Of a stretch of 64,000 nucleotides of DNA, positions 40,010-48,142 are shown piece by piece. The position numbers and the translations under genes were made by a program. Below the pieces are notes generated by a model. It ran no database searches. It was not told the DNA's origin and saw only the letters and a program-made list of their open reading frames with translations. The DNA lies in the NCBI RefSeq assembly GCF_004116725.1, contig NZ_PDKG01000004.1, forward strand, positions 203,615-267,614, written 5' to 3'. Source of the DNA: Arcobacter sp. CECT 8986. Lineage in GTDB: Bacteria > Campylobacterota > Campylobacteria > Campylobacterales > Arcobacteraceae. How positions within the stretch are numbered: position 1 is the stretch's first letter; the number at the start of each line of letters is the position of its first letter.

Positions 40010-40998
40010 ATTTCAAACATCCTTTGCAATGCAGTTCTAGCCCACTTTGCTTCTTCTTCATCAACTAAAATTTCACACTCATAAGGTGCATCTTGTTCAT
40101 TTTCTATAAGTTTTAATGTCTTATATAAATCCTCTAATGTTGTCTCATTCATTGTAGGACACTCAGGTTTAGTCGAGCTTAATATAAAAGTATTTTTCTC
40201 TCTTAATCTATTAACCATATTAAATTCTGTTCCAACTGCTACTTTTTGTTCAGCTGGCAACTCTTTTATAAATTTTATAAGTTGAGAAGTTGAACCAACA
40301 AAATCAGAAGCATCACAAACACTTGGGTCACACTCAGGATGAGAAGCTATTAAAATATCATCATATTTCTCTTTATAAAATTCAACATCTTCAACACTAA
40401 ATTGTTGGTGCACAGAGCAAAAACCGTTATAACATATAATATCTGCTTGTTTTAAATCTGTTCCATCACCTATTACTGCTGATTTTAAATTCATCTGTTT
40501 TGCAAAGTTTTGACCTAAACATCTATCAGGCACAAATAAAATCTTTTTACCAGATTCTAAACCTTTTTCAATAATTTTATAAGCATTTGATGATGTACAA
40601 ACAAGTCCACCCATTTTTCCAACTCTTGCTTTTACAGCTGCACTTGAGTTGATATAAGTGATTGGCAAAATATCTTCACTTTTTATTCCAGCTTCATTTA
40701 ATTTTACAATACTTTCATCATAATAATCACCATCAATCATTCTAGCCATTGCACAACATGCAATTTTTGGCATTAAAACTCTTTTTTGAGGACTTAAAAT
40801 TTTTACACCCTCTCCCATAAATCCTACACCACAGAATAGAATATATTTAGAAGATGTTTCCATTGATTTTTTTGCTAATTCTAAAGAATCTCCAACAATA
40901 TCTGCAAGTTCGAAAACTTCATCTTTTTGATAAAAATGAGCAACAACTGTTACATCAAGTTTTTCTTTTAGTTTTAAAATCTCTTCTTTTAAATTCAA
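40006..40998 (-). CDS. nadA: Quinolinate synthase
   Basis: 4Fe-4S enzyme making quinolinate from iminoaspartate and dihydroxyacetone phosphate. The 330-residue protein starts at TTG 40998 behind AAGGG. It has VVAHFYQKDEVFELAD near 20 and cluster cysteines in GLVCTSSNA, in the CDPSVCDASD region and in CPTMNET. It is followed by nadC with a four-base overlap. The divergent gap with plsY holds a perfect palindrome. Confidence 0.95.
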   Translation of the reverse strand: MNLKEEILKLKEKLDVTVVAHFYQKDEVFELADIVGDSLELAKKSMETSSKYILFCGVGFMGEGVKILSPQKRVLMPKIACCAMARMIDGDYYDESIVKLNEAGIKSEDILPITYINSSAAVKARVGKMGGLVCTSSNAYKIIEKGLESGKKILFVPDRCLGQNFAKQMNLKSAVIGDGTDLKQADIICYNGFCSVHQQFSVEDVEFYKEKYDDILIASHPECDPSVCDASDFVGSTSQLIKFIKELPAEQKVAVGTEFNMVNRLREKNTFILSSTKPECPTMNETTLEDLYKTLKLIENEQDAPYECEILVDEEEAKWARTALQRMFEI

Positions 40999-41061
40999 AA
41001 TTTAACCCTTATGGTTTTTTATAATATTTTTATATTTGACTACATAAATAGATAATGGGAA

Positions 41062-41084
41062 TATAACAAAATTTTTGTTATAAT
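41062..41084. promoter_or_regulatory. Perfect 21-bp palindrome overlapping the plsY -10 box
   Basis: TATAACAAAA at 41062-41071 and its exact complement at 41073-41082 flank one central T. The right arm runs into TATAAT at 41079-41084, the likely -10 box of plsY. The left arm reads TATATT toward nadA. A repressor binding here would control one or both divergent transcripts. The regulator is not known. Confidence 0.5.
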
Positions 41085-41126
41085 CTTTTTAATTGAAATA
41101 AGCAAAAACTTTAATAAAGGTAATAT

Positions 41127-41750
41127 ATGGATTTTCTTACAAATTCAAATGTTCTATTTTATATCCTTGCATATTTAGTTGGGTCAATTCCATTTGGATT
41201 AATTCTTGCTAAATTATTTGCAAATGTAAATGTAAAAGAATCAGGAAGTGGTTCTATTGGCGCAACAAATGTATTAAGAGTAGTTAAACAAACTAACCCA
41301 AAATTAGCTAAAAAACTTGGAATTGCAACAGTTTTACTAGATGCTTTAAAAGGTACAGTTGTTTTAATAGTTGCGATGATGTTTAATGCACCTGCTGAAA
41401 CACTTTGGGCTATTGCAGTACTTAGTGTACTTGGTCACTGTTATTCAATATATCTAAGCTTAGAGGGAGGAAAAGGTGTTGCAACTGGACTTGGAGTATT
41501 TATTGTACTTATTCCTATTCCAACTTTAATTGGTGCAATTGTTTGGGGATTTTGTGCAAAAGTATTAAAAGTATCTTCACTATCTTCACTATTAGGATTG
41601 ACAGGTGTAATTTTAAGTGCACTTATATTTAATAATGGTCTAGAAGTTGGAAGTAATGCTCCTATGTATATTATCGCTTTTATTATTTATTATAAACATA
41701 TTCCAAATATTATTAGATTAATTAAAGGACAAGAAAAAAAAGTTATCTAA
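41127..41750 (+). CDS. plsY: Glycerol-3-phosphate acyltransferase (acyl-phosphate dependent)
   Basis: Membrane enzyme starting phospholipid synthesis. The 207-residue protein has the three conserved motifs: GSIPFGLILAK near 18, SGSIGATNVLRV near 40 and EGGKGVATGLGV near 117. Five or so membrane helices are visible. AAAGGTAA precedes the ATG. A strong hairpin covers its stop codon. Confidence 0.95.
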   Translation: MDFLTNSNVLFYILAYLVGSIPFGLILAKLFANVNVKESGSGSIGATNVLRVVKQTNPKLAKKLGIATVLLDALKGTVVLIVAMMFNAPAETLWAIAVLSVLGHCYSIYLSLEGGKGVATGLGVFIVLIPIPTLIGAIVWGFCAKVLKVSSLSSLLGLTGVILSALIFNNGLEVGSNAPMYIIAFIIYYKHIPNIIRLIKGQEKKVI

Positions 41751-41766
41751 TTTTGATAACTTTTTT
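41736..41766 (+). terminator. Intrinsic terminator overlapping the plsY stop, ten bases before folB
   Basis: A 12-bp stem (41736-41747 pairs with 41755-41766) ends in six T. The plsY stop codon is the start of the loop. folB begins immediately after, so folB needs its own start signal or read-through. Confidence 0.75.
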
Positions 41767-41775
41767 ATAATTATT

Positions 41776-42093
41776 ATGAAAATGCAAATAAAAATAAAAA
41801 ATTTAACTTTTAAATGTATTATTGGAATATTACCATTTGAAAGAGAAAAAAAACAGAGTGTCATCATAAATTGCAAAATAAAATATAATTACAAAAAAAA
41901 TAACTTCATAGATTATTCTAAAATAACGCAAGATATAGAGAATATAATGAAAAAAAGAGAATTTGAGCTAATAGAAGATGCAATTTTAGAACTTAGAAGA
42001 CATATTTTTGACACTTATAAAATAAAAAAATTAAAACTATCTATCTGTAAACCCCATATAATCAATAATTGTGAAGTTTCAGTCTCAAAATAA
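41776..42093 (+). CDS. folB: Dihydroneopterin aldolase
   Basis: Folate pathway enzyme splitting dihydroneopterin. At 105 residues it is slightly short. The N-terminal strand KIKNLTFKCIIGILPFERE with Glu near 25, IDYSKI near 51 and EDAILELRRH near 72 match the family. The upstream bases have no ribosome binding site and consist of the plsY terminator followed by TATAATT. ATG 41776 is the first start and ATG 41782 an alternative two codons later. See the finding on a near-leaderless transcript. Confidence 0.82.
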   Translation: MKMQIKIKNLTFKCIIGILPFEREKKQSVIINCKIKYNYKKNNFIDYSKITQDIENIMKKREFELIEDAILELRRHIFDTYKIKKLKLSICKPHIINNCEVSVSK

Positions 42094-42164
42094 AAATATT
42101 CTTAAATTTATAGCTAAACACTTATAAAAAACTCATTTTAAGAAAACTTTAAAATTTTGTTATG

Positions 42165-42258
42165 TACAATTTCTATGACGGTGTATCGGGATAGTTTCTA
42201 AATCCTTTTGGAATGGTTCGCGCGCTCCGGTAATACTGATTATTAAATTTCGAAATTT
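42165..42258 (+). promoter_or_regulatory. Porin 1 promoter and GC-rich structured leader
   Basis: A -10-like TACAAT at 42165-42170 would start transcription near 42177. Just after, 42179-42238 (29 of 60 bases G or C, far above the surroundings) can fold as a three-way junction. P1 is 42179-42184 with 42233-42238, P2 is 42188-42192 with 42202-42206, and P3 is 42208-42212 with 42226-42230. A perfect palindrome AAATTTCGAAATTT (42245-42258) abuts the AGGAGAA ribosome binding site. The second porin lacks all this. The gap 42094-42164 holds nothing else seen. Confidence 0.45.
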
Positions 42259-42269
42259 TAGGAGAACAA

Positions 42270-43514
42270 ATGAAAAAATTCGCAAAAATGAGTTTAGTAG
42301 CTGCTGTTGCAGTTGCTGGTCTTACAACTACTTCTTCAGCAAAAGCTTTAGAAGATGCTATTAAAAATGTAGACGTATCTGGTACAGTTGTATATAGATA
42401 TGATGATAGATCATACGATAATGGTGCAAAATATGATGCTGATGGTACACACGATGTATCTAAAAATAACTATAAAATTGCATTAACTGCAAAAGCTAAA
42501 GTAAATGAAGATGTAACTGCTGTTACTAGATTTATCATTGGTGGAGATGATGCAGGTTTTGCTGGATTAAATACAACTACTCAAGGTGACTCACAAGTTG
42601 ATGTTACTTTATCTCAAGTATATTTTTCATACACAGGTATTGCAAACACTACTGTTAATGTTGGTAAACAAGGTTTAACAACTCCATGGACTGTTGCAGT
42701 TGATTCAGATGGTGGTGAGCAAACTGGTACTGGTATCTTAGCATTAACAAATGTTGGTCCTGTTACAATTGCAGCTGCATACTTTAATCAAACAAACTTA
42801 GGTAAATCTGGTGATGTTTTATCTGATAGAGATTCTACTCTTGCTAAAAGAAATGACAATGTTGATACTTTTGGAGATAAAGCAATTGCTACTATTGGTG
42901 TAATGGGTAACATTGGACCAGTTGCTTTAGATGCATGGTACTTAAATATGTCAGATGTTCTTGATACATATACTGTTGGTGCTTTAGCTAAATTTGATAT
43001 CTCTGATGTTAAATTATCAATGGGTGCTAGATATACATCTTTAGATTTAGATGATGAATTTGCTCCAGATGCAGAAAAAAATGATAATGCATTAGGTAAA
43101 GTTTTCGTTGCTGCTAAAATGGGAATTTTTGATGCAAAAGTTGCTTATGGTTGGACTGATTCAGAAGGTGGTATTGGTGCTTTAGATAATAGTGCTAAAA
43201 CAAACTTAGATGGATGGACTTTAACATTAAATAATCACACTGATGCTGAGTTCCTTATGACTTCAGTTGGTGCTCAAGTTTTACCATCACTTAACTTAGC
43301 ATTACACTATAACCAACTTGACCAAGATATAAAAGGTGCTTCAGATACAACTGATAGCGAATTATATCTTCAAGCAACATACCAAATGTCTAAAAACTTT
43401 GGTGGATATATCAGATTCGGTAGAGCAGATAGAGAAGATGACTATACTGAACATGGAGATACTAAAGATAACGATGGAACTATTGGAAGACTTCAAGTAC
43501 AATACTCTTTCTAA
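42270..43514 (+). CDS. Outer membrane porin (major outer membrane protein type), copy 1
   Basis: A 414-residue beta-barrel. It has a signal peptide (about 1-23, ending SSAKA) followed by LEDAIKNVDVSG, alternating strand patterns rich in Gly, Asp and aromatic residues, and the terminal QVQYSF with C-terminal Phe expected for outer membrane insertion. The first 38 residues are identical to copy 2 at 45565-46812, while the rest is clearly diverged. A structured leader precedes it and a strong terminator follows. The family call comes from pattern and recall. Solute preference is unknown. Confidence 0.88.
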   Translation: MKKFAKMSLVAAVAVAGLTTTSSAKALEDAIKNVDVSGTVVYRYDDRSYDNGAKYDADGTHDVSKNNYKIALTAKAKVNEDVTAVTRFIIGGDDAGFAGLNTTTQGDSQVDVTLSQVYFSYTGIANTTVNVGKQGLTTPWTVAVDSDGGEQTGTGILALTNVGPVTIAAAYFNQTNLGKSGDVLSDRDSTLAKRNDNVDTFGDKAIATIGVMGNIGPVALDAWYLNMSDVLDTYTVGALAKFDISDVKLSMGARYTSLDLDDEFAPDAEKNDNALGKVFVAAKMGIFDAKVAYGWTDSEGGIGALDNSAKTNLDGWTLTLNNHTDAEFLMTSVGAQVLPSLNLALHYNQLDQDIKGASDTTDSELYLQATYQMSKNFGGYIRFGRADREDDYTEHGDTKDNDGTIGRLQVQYSF

Positions 43515-43543
43515 TATCAAAGTTTAAACTACTAAACTCAAAG

Positions 43544-43576
43544 AAGGTTAGGCTTTTTGCCTAGCCTTTTTTTTTA
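43544..43576 (+). terminator. Strong intrinsic terminator after porin 1
   Basis: A 10-bp stem (43544-43553 pairs with 43559-43568, one G-U pair), a T5 loop and a long T-run. Confidence 0.88.
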
Positions 43577-43603
43577 CTCAAAATTTATTTAACTTATTTA
43601 TGC

Positions 43604-43609
43604 TAAAAT
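43604..43609 (+). promoter_or_regulatory. Promoter -10 box for the c-type cytochrome gene
   Basis: TAAAAT preceded by TTATGC, 26 bases before the start, which has AAAAAGGA as ribosome binding site. Confidence 0.45.
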
Positions 43610-43635
43610 GTCCTTAATTTTTAAAAAGGATAAAA

Positions 43636-44358
43636 ATGAGATTACTTACAACGCTTACTTTAACTTCAATGCTAACTTTAAGTATTGCTGCTGCACAAAC
43701 AACTATGTGTTTTAAACAAAATCACAAAGATATGGCTACTATTGAGCAAACTAACCTTGATGGTGGATTATGTAAAGGTTCAAAGTCAGTAGATGATATG
43801 AAAAAAGATGGTTGGCTAATAGATGATATTAAAATCACATCAAAAGAGAATGCAAACAATTATATCTATATATTTAAAAAAGCTGAACCTAAAAAAGAGG
43901 TTGTAGTTCAAAAAGTTGTACCAGTTGTTCAACCAGTTACTCCTGCAGTTCCTGCTACAAAACAAGTAGTAGTATCAAATATAGATGAGGCTGCATTAGA
44001 AGAAAAAATCTTACAAAGATTAGAGCAAAGAAAAAAAGAAGAGATAGCCTTAAAAAAACAACAAATATACTTTAGAAAAAGTAAATCTGGTGAAAAACTA
44101 TATAAAAACAAGTGTCAATCATGTCATGGCCAAAAGGGTGAAATTCCATCAAGAAATGTATCAAGAGAGATAAATAAATTAAATTTACAAGATTTTACTA
44201 TTTCTATTAGAGATTATAATAATGGTACATATGATAGAGGGATGGCGTTTGTAATGAAACCATATGCAACACTTATGACTGACCAAGATGTAAAAAATGT
44301 ATATGTATATTTAAGAAGTATAAATCAAAAAAAGAAGAAAGAAGAAACTAAAAAATAA
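43636..44358 (+). CDS. Periplasmic monohaem c-type cytochrome with N-terminal Cys-pair domain
   Basis: A 240-residue secreted protein. It has a signal peptide (about 1-20), a small domain with two cysteines (C25 and C46) and a WLIDDIKI stretch, a Val/Pro-rich linker (about 88-112), a charged coiled coil (about 117-142) and a class I-like cytochrome domain with CQSCH (160-164) and a possible axial Met in VMKPYATLM. The linker suggests a tethered, reaching electron carrier (inference). It ends with a one-base overlap into prfB. Confidence 0.85.
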   Translation: MRLLTTLTLTSMLTLSIAAAQTTMCFKQNHKDMATIEQTNLDGGLCKGSKSVDDMKKDGWLIDDIKITSKENANNYIYIFKKAEPKKEVVVQKVVPVVQPVTPAVPATKQVVVSNIDEAALEEKILQRLEQRKKEEIALKKQQIYFRKSKSGEKLYKNKCQSCHGQKGEIPSRNVSREINKLNLQDFTISIRDYNNGTYDRGMAFVMKPYATLMTDQDVKNVYVYLRSINQKKKKEETKK

Positions 44359-45452
44359 TGGATAATTATGAATATAGTGAGCTTTTAAAACTACTTAATA
44401 AAAAGCTTGAAAATATTAAATCTATTTTAAATCCTGATAAGTTACACATAAGACTTAAAGAGATTGAAGAGCAAGAATCAAATCCAGATTTTTGGAATAA
44501 TGTAGAGCTTGCAACAAAAGTAGGAATAGAAAAAAATAGAATTTTAAGTAAATTAAGTAAATTTGACAAAGCAAATAATGCACTTAATGATACAAATGAT
44601 ATATACGAATTAGCTTTAGAAGATAAAGATGATGAAACATTAAATATGCTTTATGAAGAAGCTAGTGAAATTGAAGAGATAGTAAAAAAAACAGAAATTG
44701 AAGTGATGTTAAGTGGTGATGATGATGGACTTAATGCAATTATTTCAATTCACCCAGGTGCAGGTGGAACAGAATCACAAGACTGGGCAAGTATTCTTTA
44801 TAGAATGTATCTAAGATGGGCAGAAAGAAATAACTTTAAAGTAGAAATACTTGACTATCAAGATGGCGAAGAAGCAGGAATAAAAGATGTATCTTTTATA
44901 ATCAAAGGTGTTAATGCATATGGATATTTAAAAGCAGAAAATGGTATTCATAGACTTGTAAGAATCTCTCCTTTTGATTCAAATGCAAAAAGACATACAT
45001 CTTTTGCTTCTGTTATGGTAAGTCCAGAAATTGATGATAATATTGATATTGAAATAGAAGATAAAGATATTAGAATTGATACATATAGAGCAAGTGGTGC
45101 TGGTGGACAACATGTAAACAAAACAGAAAGTGCCATTAGAATTACTCATATACCTACAAATATTGTAGTTCAATGTCAAAATGATAGAAGTCAACATAAA
45201 AATAAAGCAAGTGCATTAAAAATGCTTAAAAGTAGACTTTATGAATTTGAACTTGCAAAACAAAAAAGTGCAAGTGATGGTGTAGAAAAAAGTGAAATTG
45301 GTTGGGGACATCAAATCCGTTCATATGTACTTCAACCATACCAACAAGTAAAAGATACAAGAAGTAATATAGGTTACTCAAATGTATCAGCTATTTTAGA
45401 TGGAGATATTACAAAAATTATTGAAGATGTTTTAATAGCAACATCAAAATAA
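44358..45452 (+). CDS. prfB: Peptide chain release factor 2
   Basis: Recognises UGA and UAA stops. The 364-residue protein has the SPF anticodon-like tripeptide in RISPFDSN and the catalytic GGQ in [16 protein letters not shown] near 245. It reads in one frame from ATG 44358, so the programmed frameshift used by E. coli prfB is absent. Its start overlaps the cytochrome stop by one base. Confidence 0.96.
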   Translation: MDNYEYSELLKLLNKKLENIKSILNPDKLHIRLKEIEEQESNPDFWNNVELATKVGIEKNRILSKLSKFDKANNALNDTNDIYELALEDKDDETLNMLYEEASEIEEIVKKTEIEVMLSGDDDGLNAIISIHPGAGGTESQDWASILYRMYLRWAERNNFKVEILDYQDGEEAGIKDVSFIIKGVNAYGYLKAENGIHRLVRISPFDSNAKRHTSFASVMVSPEIDDNIDIEIEDKDIRIDTYRASGAGGQHVNKTESAIRITHIPTNIVVQCQNDRSQHKNKASALKMLKSRLYEFELAKQKSASDGVEKSEIGWGHQIRSYVLQPYQQVKDTRSNIGYSNVSAILDGDITKIIEDVLIATSK

Positions 45453-45471
45453 TTATAATAATAAAAATTAT

Positions 45472-45503
45472 TTAAAAAGATTAAAAATTAACCAACTTTT
45501 TAA
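45472..45503 (+). terminator. Weak hairpin after prfB
   Basis: TTAAAAAG at 45472-45479 can pair with 45496-45503 over a 16-base loop. It is AT-rich and weak, and it lies just upstream of the porin 2 promoter. Confidence 0.25.
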
Positions 45504-45525
45504 TATAGATTAAAAATTTTTTAAA

Positions 45526-45531
45526 TATAAT
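45526..45531 (+). promoter_or_regulatory. Promoter -10 box for porin 2
   Basis: TATAAT after T-rich DNA, 33 bases before the start. It predicts a short unstructured leader of about 27 bases containing AAAAAGGAAA, unlike porin 1. Confidence 0.65.
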
Positions 45532-45564
45532 ATACAACACTTTAATTACAAAAAAGGAAACACA

Positions 45565-46812
45565 ATGAAAAAATTCGCAAAGATGAGTTTAGTTGCTGCA
45601 GTTGCAGTTGCTGGTCTTACAACTACTTCTTCAGCTAAAGCTTTAGAAGATGCTATTAAAAATGTAGATGTATCTGGAGTTGTTACTTATAGATATAATG
45701 ACTATGAAGATAATTATGATGATAAAAATGGAGATGGAAATAAAGAGCACTTTAGTAAGTCTTCAAATAACTACAAAATTTCTTTAAACTTAAAATCTAA
45801 AGTAAATGAAGATGTTACAGCTAATACTAGATTTATTATTGGTGGACAAAATTCTGCAAGTGAAGCTTCTTTAAGTACTCACAATGATGGTGATGGACAA
45901 TTAAATGTTACTTTATCTGAAGTAAACTTTGTTTATACAGGTATTGCAAATACTTCTATTACATTTGGTAAACAAGCACTTGCTACTCCATTTACAATGG
46001 CTAGAGATTCAATGGGTAATGAACAAACTGGTACTGGAGCATTAGCAGTTACAAACTTAGGACCAGTTACATTAGCAGCTGCATATTTCAACCAAACTAA
46101 TTTAGGTGGCGGAAATAGTGATATTACAAAAACTTATGGTGAAATATCTGACCAATTAGATGTTAATGATGATAAAATTGGAGATATTACAGGTGATGAA
46201 AATGTAGTATTTGTTGGAGCTATGGCTTCATTTGCTGGAATTAATATAGATGCTTCATACATTGACTTACAAGATATTGCTGATGCATATACTGTAGGAT
46301 TAGCAGCTTCTTATAATGTTGGTGATGTTAAGTTAAGTCCATATGTAAGATACTCTTCTTTAGATTTAGATGACACTTCAGCTGATAACAAATTATTTAA
46401 AGTTGGTATCAATGCACAAATGGGAATCTTTGATGCATTCTTAGCTTATGGTCATACTGATAAAGAAGGTGGTACTACTGCTTTAGATTATAGTGCTGAT
46501 ACTGGTATGGATCCACACTGGAGAGTTACTTTAACAGGTATTAATGATGCAGATGCAATATATGCTTCTATTGGTGCACAAGTATTACCTAAATTACATG
46601 TTGCATTAAAATACTCTGGAATTGATACTGGTTCAAAAACAACTGGTACAGGTGACCAAGAAGAGATTTATACAAAAATTACTTATGATATGAGTAAAAA
46701 CTTCTCTACTTATTTACAATTCGGTCAATTCACTAAAGATAAAGCAAGTGGAAGCACTGATAAAGATGTAGATTCTACAATTGGAAGATTAAACGTACAA
46801 TACTCTTTCTAA
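45565..46812 (+). CDS. Outer membrane porin (major outer membrane protein type), copy 2
   Basis: A 415-residue paralogue of the porin at 42270-43514. Signal peptide and first 38 residues are identical to copy 1, with only scattered silent base changes. Strands such as FGKQAL, EQTGTGALAVTNLGPVTLAAAYFNQTNLG (split across the eyelet region) and the C-terminal NVQYSF align with it. Acidic loops differ in length and sequence, which suggests different permeability. It has its own promoter and a strong terminator. Confidence 0.88.
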   Translation: MKKFAKMSLVAAVAVAGLTTTSSAKALEDAIKNVDVSGVVTYRYNDYEDNYDDKNGDGNKEHFSKSSNNYKISLNLKSKVNEDVTANTRFIIGGQNSASEASLSTHNDGDGQLNVTLSEVNFVYTGIANTSITFGKQALATPFTMARDSMGNEQTGTGALAVTNLGPVTLAAAYFNQTNLGGGNSDITKTYGEISDQLDVNDDKIGDITGDENVVFVGAMASFAGINIDASYIDLQDIADAYTVGLAASYNVGDVKLSPYVRYSSLDLDDTSADNKLFKVGINAQMGIFDAFLAYGHTDKEGGTTALDYSADTGMDPHWRVTLTGINDADAIYASIGAQVLPKLHVALKYSGIDTGSKTTGTGDQEEIYTKITYDMSKNFSTYLQFGQFTKDKASGSTDKDVDSTIGRLNVQYSF

Positions 46813-46841
46813 TTAGAAAAGCATAATTGTATGATTAAATT

Positions 46842-46870
46842 AAAAGGTGAGATAAAATCTCACCTTTTTT
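46842..46870. terminator. Terminator after porin 2, also serving the convergent permease
   Basis: A perfect 11-bp stem (AAAAGGTGAGA at 46842-46852 pairs with 46858-46868) with a five-base loop and T-run. The A-tract on the other side gives termination for the reverse strand too. Confidence 0.82.
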
Positions 46871-46878
46871 TATGTCTA

Positions 46879-48069
46879 TTATAAAATCTTTAACATTTGT
46901 AAAATTTGAACTACTATTATCAAACTTCCAAATAATAAAACGACTAATAATCCTATATTTCCACCAAATACTTTGTATTCATAATCTAAATTTGTTTTTC
47001 TTTGTTTATAAACCATAGCAACTGGCAAAAATAGAGCTAATATAACTAAAGCAAATCCTGCAAAACCAAGTGCTTTAATAAATCCTTCTGGATAAAATAG
47101 AGCAAAAGCTAAAGGAGGAACAAATGTAATAAGAGCTGTTAAAACTCTTGATGCTTTTTTACTTGATGAAGATAAAAAATCTTGTAAGAAATCAAATAGA
47201 CCTAAACTAACACCTAAAAATGAAGTAGCAAGTGCAAGGTTTGCAAATAGTGAGATTAAAAAGCTCATATAACTATTATTTGCAACAAAACTAAGTGCTT
47301 TAATAAAAGATGTTAAAGAGTTATTTTGAACAAGTTCTTGTTGAGTTAAAATACCATGCGATACTAACTCCCAAAGAATATAAACAACTAAAGGAAGTAA
47401 AGACCCACATATCATGATAATTCTTAATGCTTTTATATCTTTTCCAATATATCTAACAATAGAAGGAATTGAACCATGAAAACCAAAAGATGTAAAAATA
47501 ACAGGTAAACTAGCAAAAACTAATGCTTGTTGCGTTGGCATATGTGTTAAATTTTCTATTGAAGTAAAAGGCATTAAAAAAGTTAGCATTACAATTAATA
47601 CAACAATTTTAATCATAAATAAAACTCTATTTAATAAATCTACACTTCTAGTACTAGTACTTACTACAAGTCCAATTATAAGAGTAAATATAATTGCTCC
47701 TGATTGCATTGGTATTTCAAAATCAAAATACTCTTTTATTTTATCATATATTTGTTCTCCTCCACCAGAGATATATGCAGCACATAAAGCATAAAACAAG
47801 AATAGCATTGAAAATATTGCTATTATTTGACCTTTTCTTCCTAAAATATTATATGCTAAAGTATTTAAAGTAGCATCTTTATTTGCATTTTGATGTAATT
47901 CAATCATAAGCAGTGCAGTATAAGCCATAAAAGCCCAAATTATTGTCATAATAATACAAGAAGTCATAAATCCAAATGTAGCACTTGTAATTGGTAAAGC
48001 TAACATTCCAGCACCAATCGTAGTTCCAGCAATAATTAATGTACTTCCAATTAATTTATTTATATTCAC
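46879..48069 (-). CDS. Aromatic amino acid permease (HAAAP family, TyrP/Mtr like)
   Basis: An inner membrane transporter of 396 residues with about eleven membrane helices. The N-terminal signature LIGSTLIIAGTTIGAGMLALP is split over helix I and matches the aromatic amino acid:proton symporters. SFGFHGSIPSIVRYIG near 200 is also conserved in the family. It starts at GTG 48069. Its AAAAGG ribosome binding site is buried in a hairpin (see finding). It follows addB by 73 bases on the same strand. Substrate (Tyr, Trp or Phe) is not decidable from sequence. Confidence 0.88.
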   Translation of the reverse strand: MNINKLIGSTLIIAGTTIGAGMLALPITSATFGFMTSCIIMTIIWAFMAYTALLMIELHQNANKDATLNTLAYNILGRKGQIIAIFSMLFLFYALCAAYISGGGEQIYDKIKEYFDFEIPMQSGAIIFTLIIGLVVSTSTRSVDLLNRVLFMIKIVVLIVMLTFLMPFTSIENLTHMPTQQALVFASLPVIFTSFGFHGSIPSIVRYIGKDIKALRIIMICGSLLPLVVYILWELVSHGILTQQELVQNNSLTSFIKALSFVANNSYMSFLISLFANLALATSFLGVSLGLFDFLQDFLSSSSKKASRVLTALITFVPPLAFALFYPEGFIKALGFAGFALVILALFLPVAMVYKQRKTNLDYEYKVFGGNIGLLVVLLFGSLIIVVQILQMLKIL

Positions 48070-48117
48070 GTAGAATCCTTTTATTAAAAGGCATATTCTA
48101 CTAAAAAAGCTCTTAGT
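48070..48117 (-). promoter_or_regulatory. Hairpins occluding the permease ribosome binding site
   Basis: On the reverse-strand RNA, GUAGAAU (48101-48095) pairs with AUUCUAC (48076-48070), and CCUUUU (48091-48086) pairs with AAAAGG (48082-48077). A 3-base AUG bulge and a 3-base loop separate them. The 13-bp stem swallows the Shine-Dalgarno, and the GUG start follows at once. An upstream 7-bp hairpin (48117-48100) shares two bases with it. Confidence 0.6.
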
Positions 48118-48142
48118 AAGGGGTAATAACTATTTTTGTAGA

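Noticed and set aside
42210..42238. GGTTCG in the porin leader as a tRNA T-arm or tRNA remnant
   Set aside because: No acceptor, D or anticodon stems can be drawn around it. The surrounding pairing fits a three-way junction better.
42233..42258. CTGATTA followed by CGAAA in the porin leader as a hammerhead ribozyme core
   Set aside because: The required CUGAUGA and properly placed GAAA are not present.
44358..45452. Programmed frameshift in prfB
   Set aside because: The gene reads as one continuous frame from its ATG through the GGQ motif, so no frameshift is needed.
48056..48094. A 12-codon upstream frame overlapping the permease start as a leader peptide
   Set aside because: It contains no run of aromatic codons and has no good ribosome binding site. 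It is mentioned only as part of the hairpin finding.
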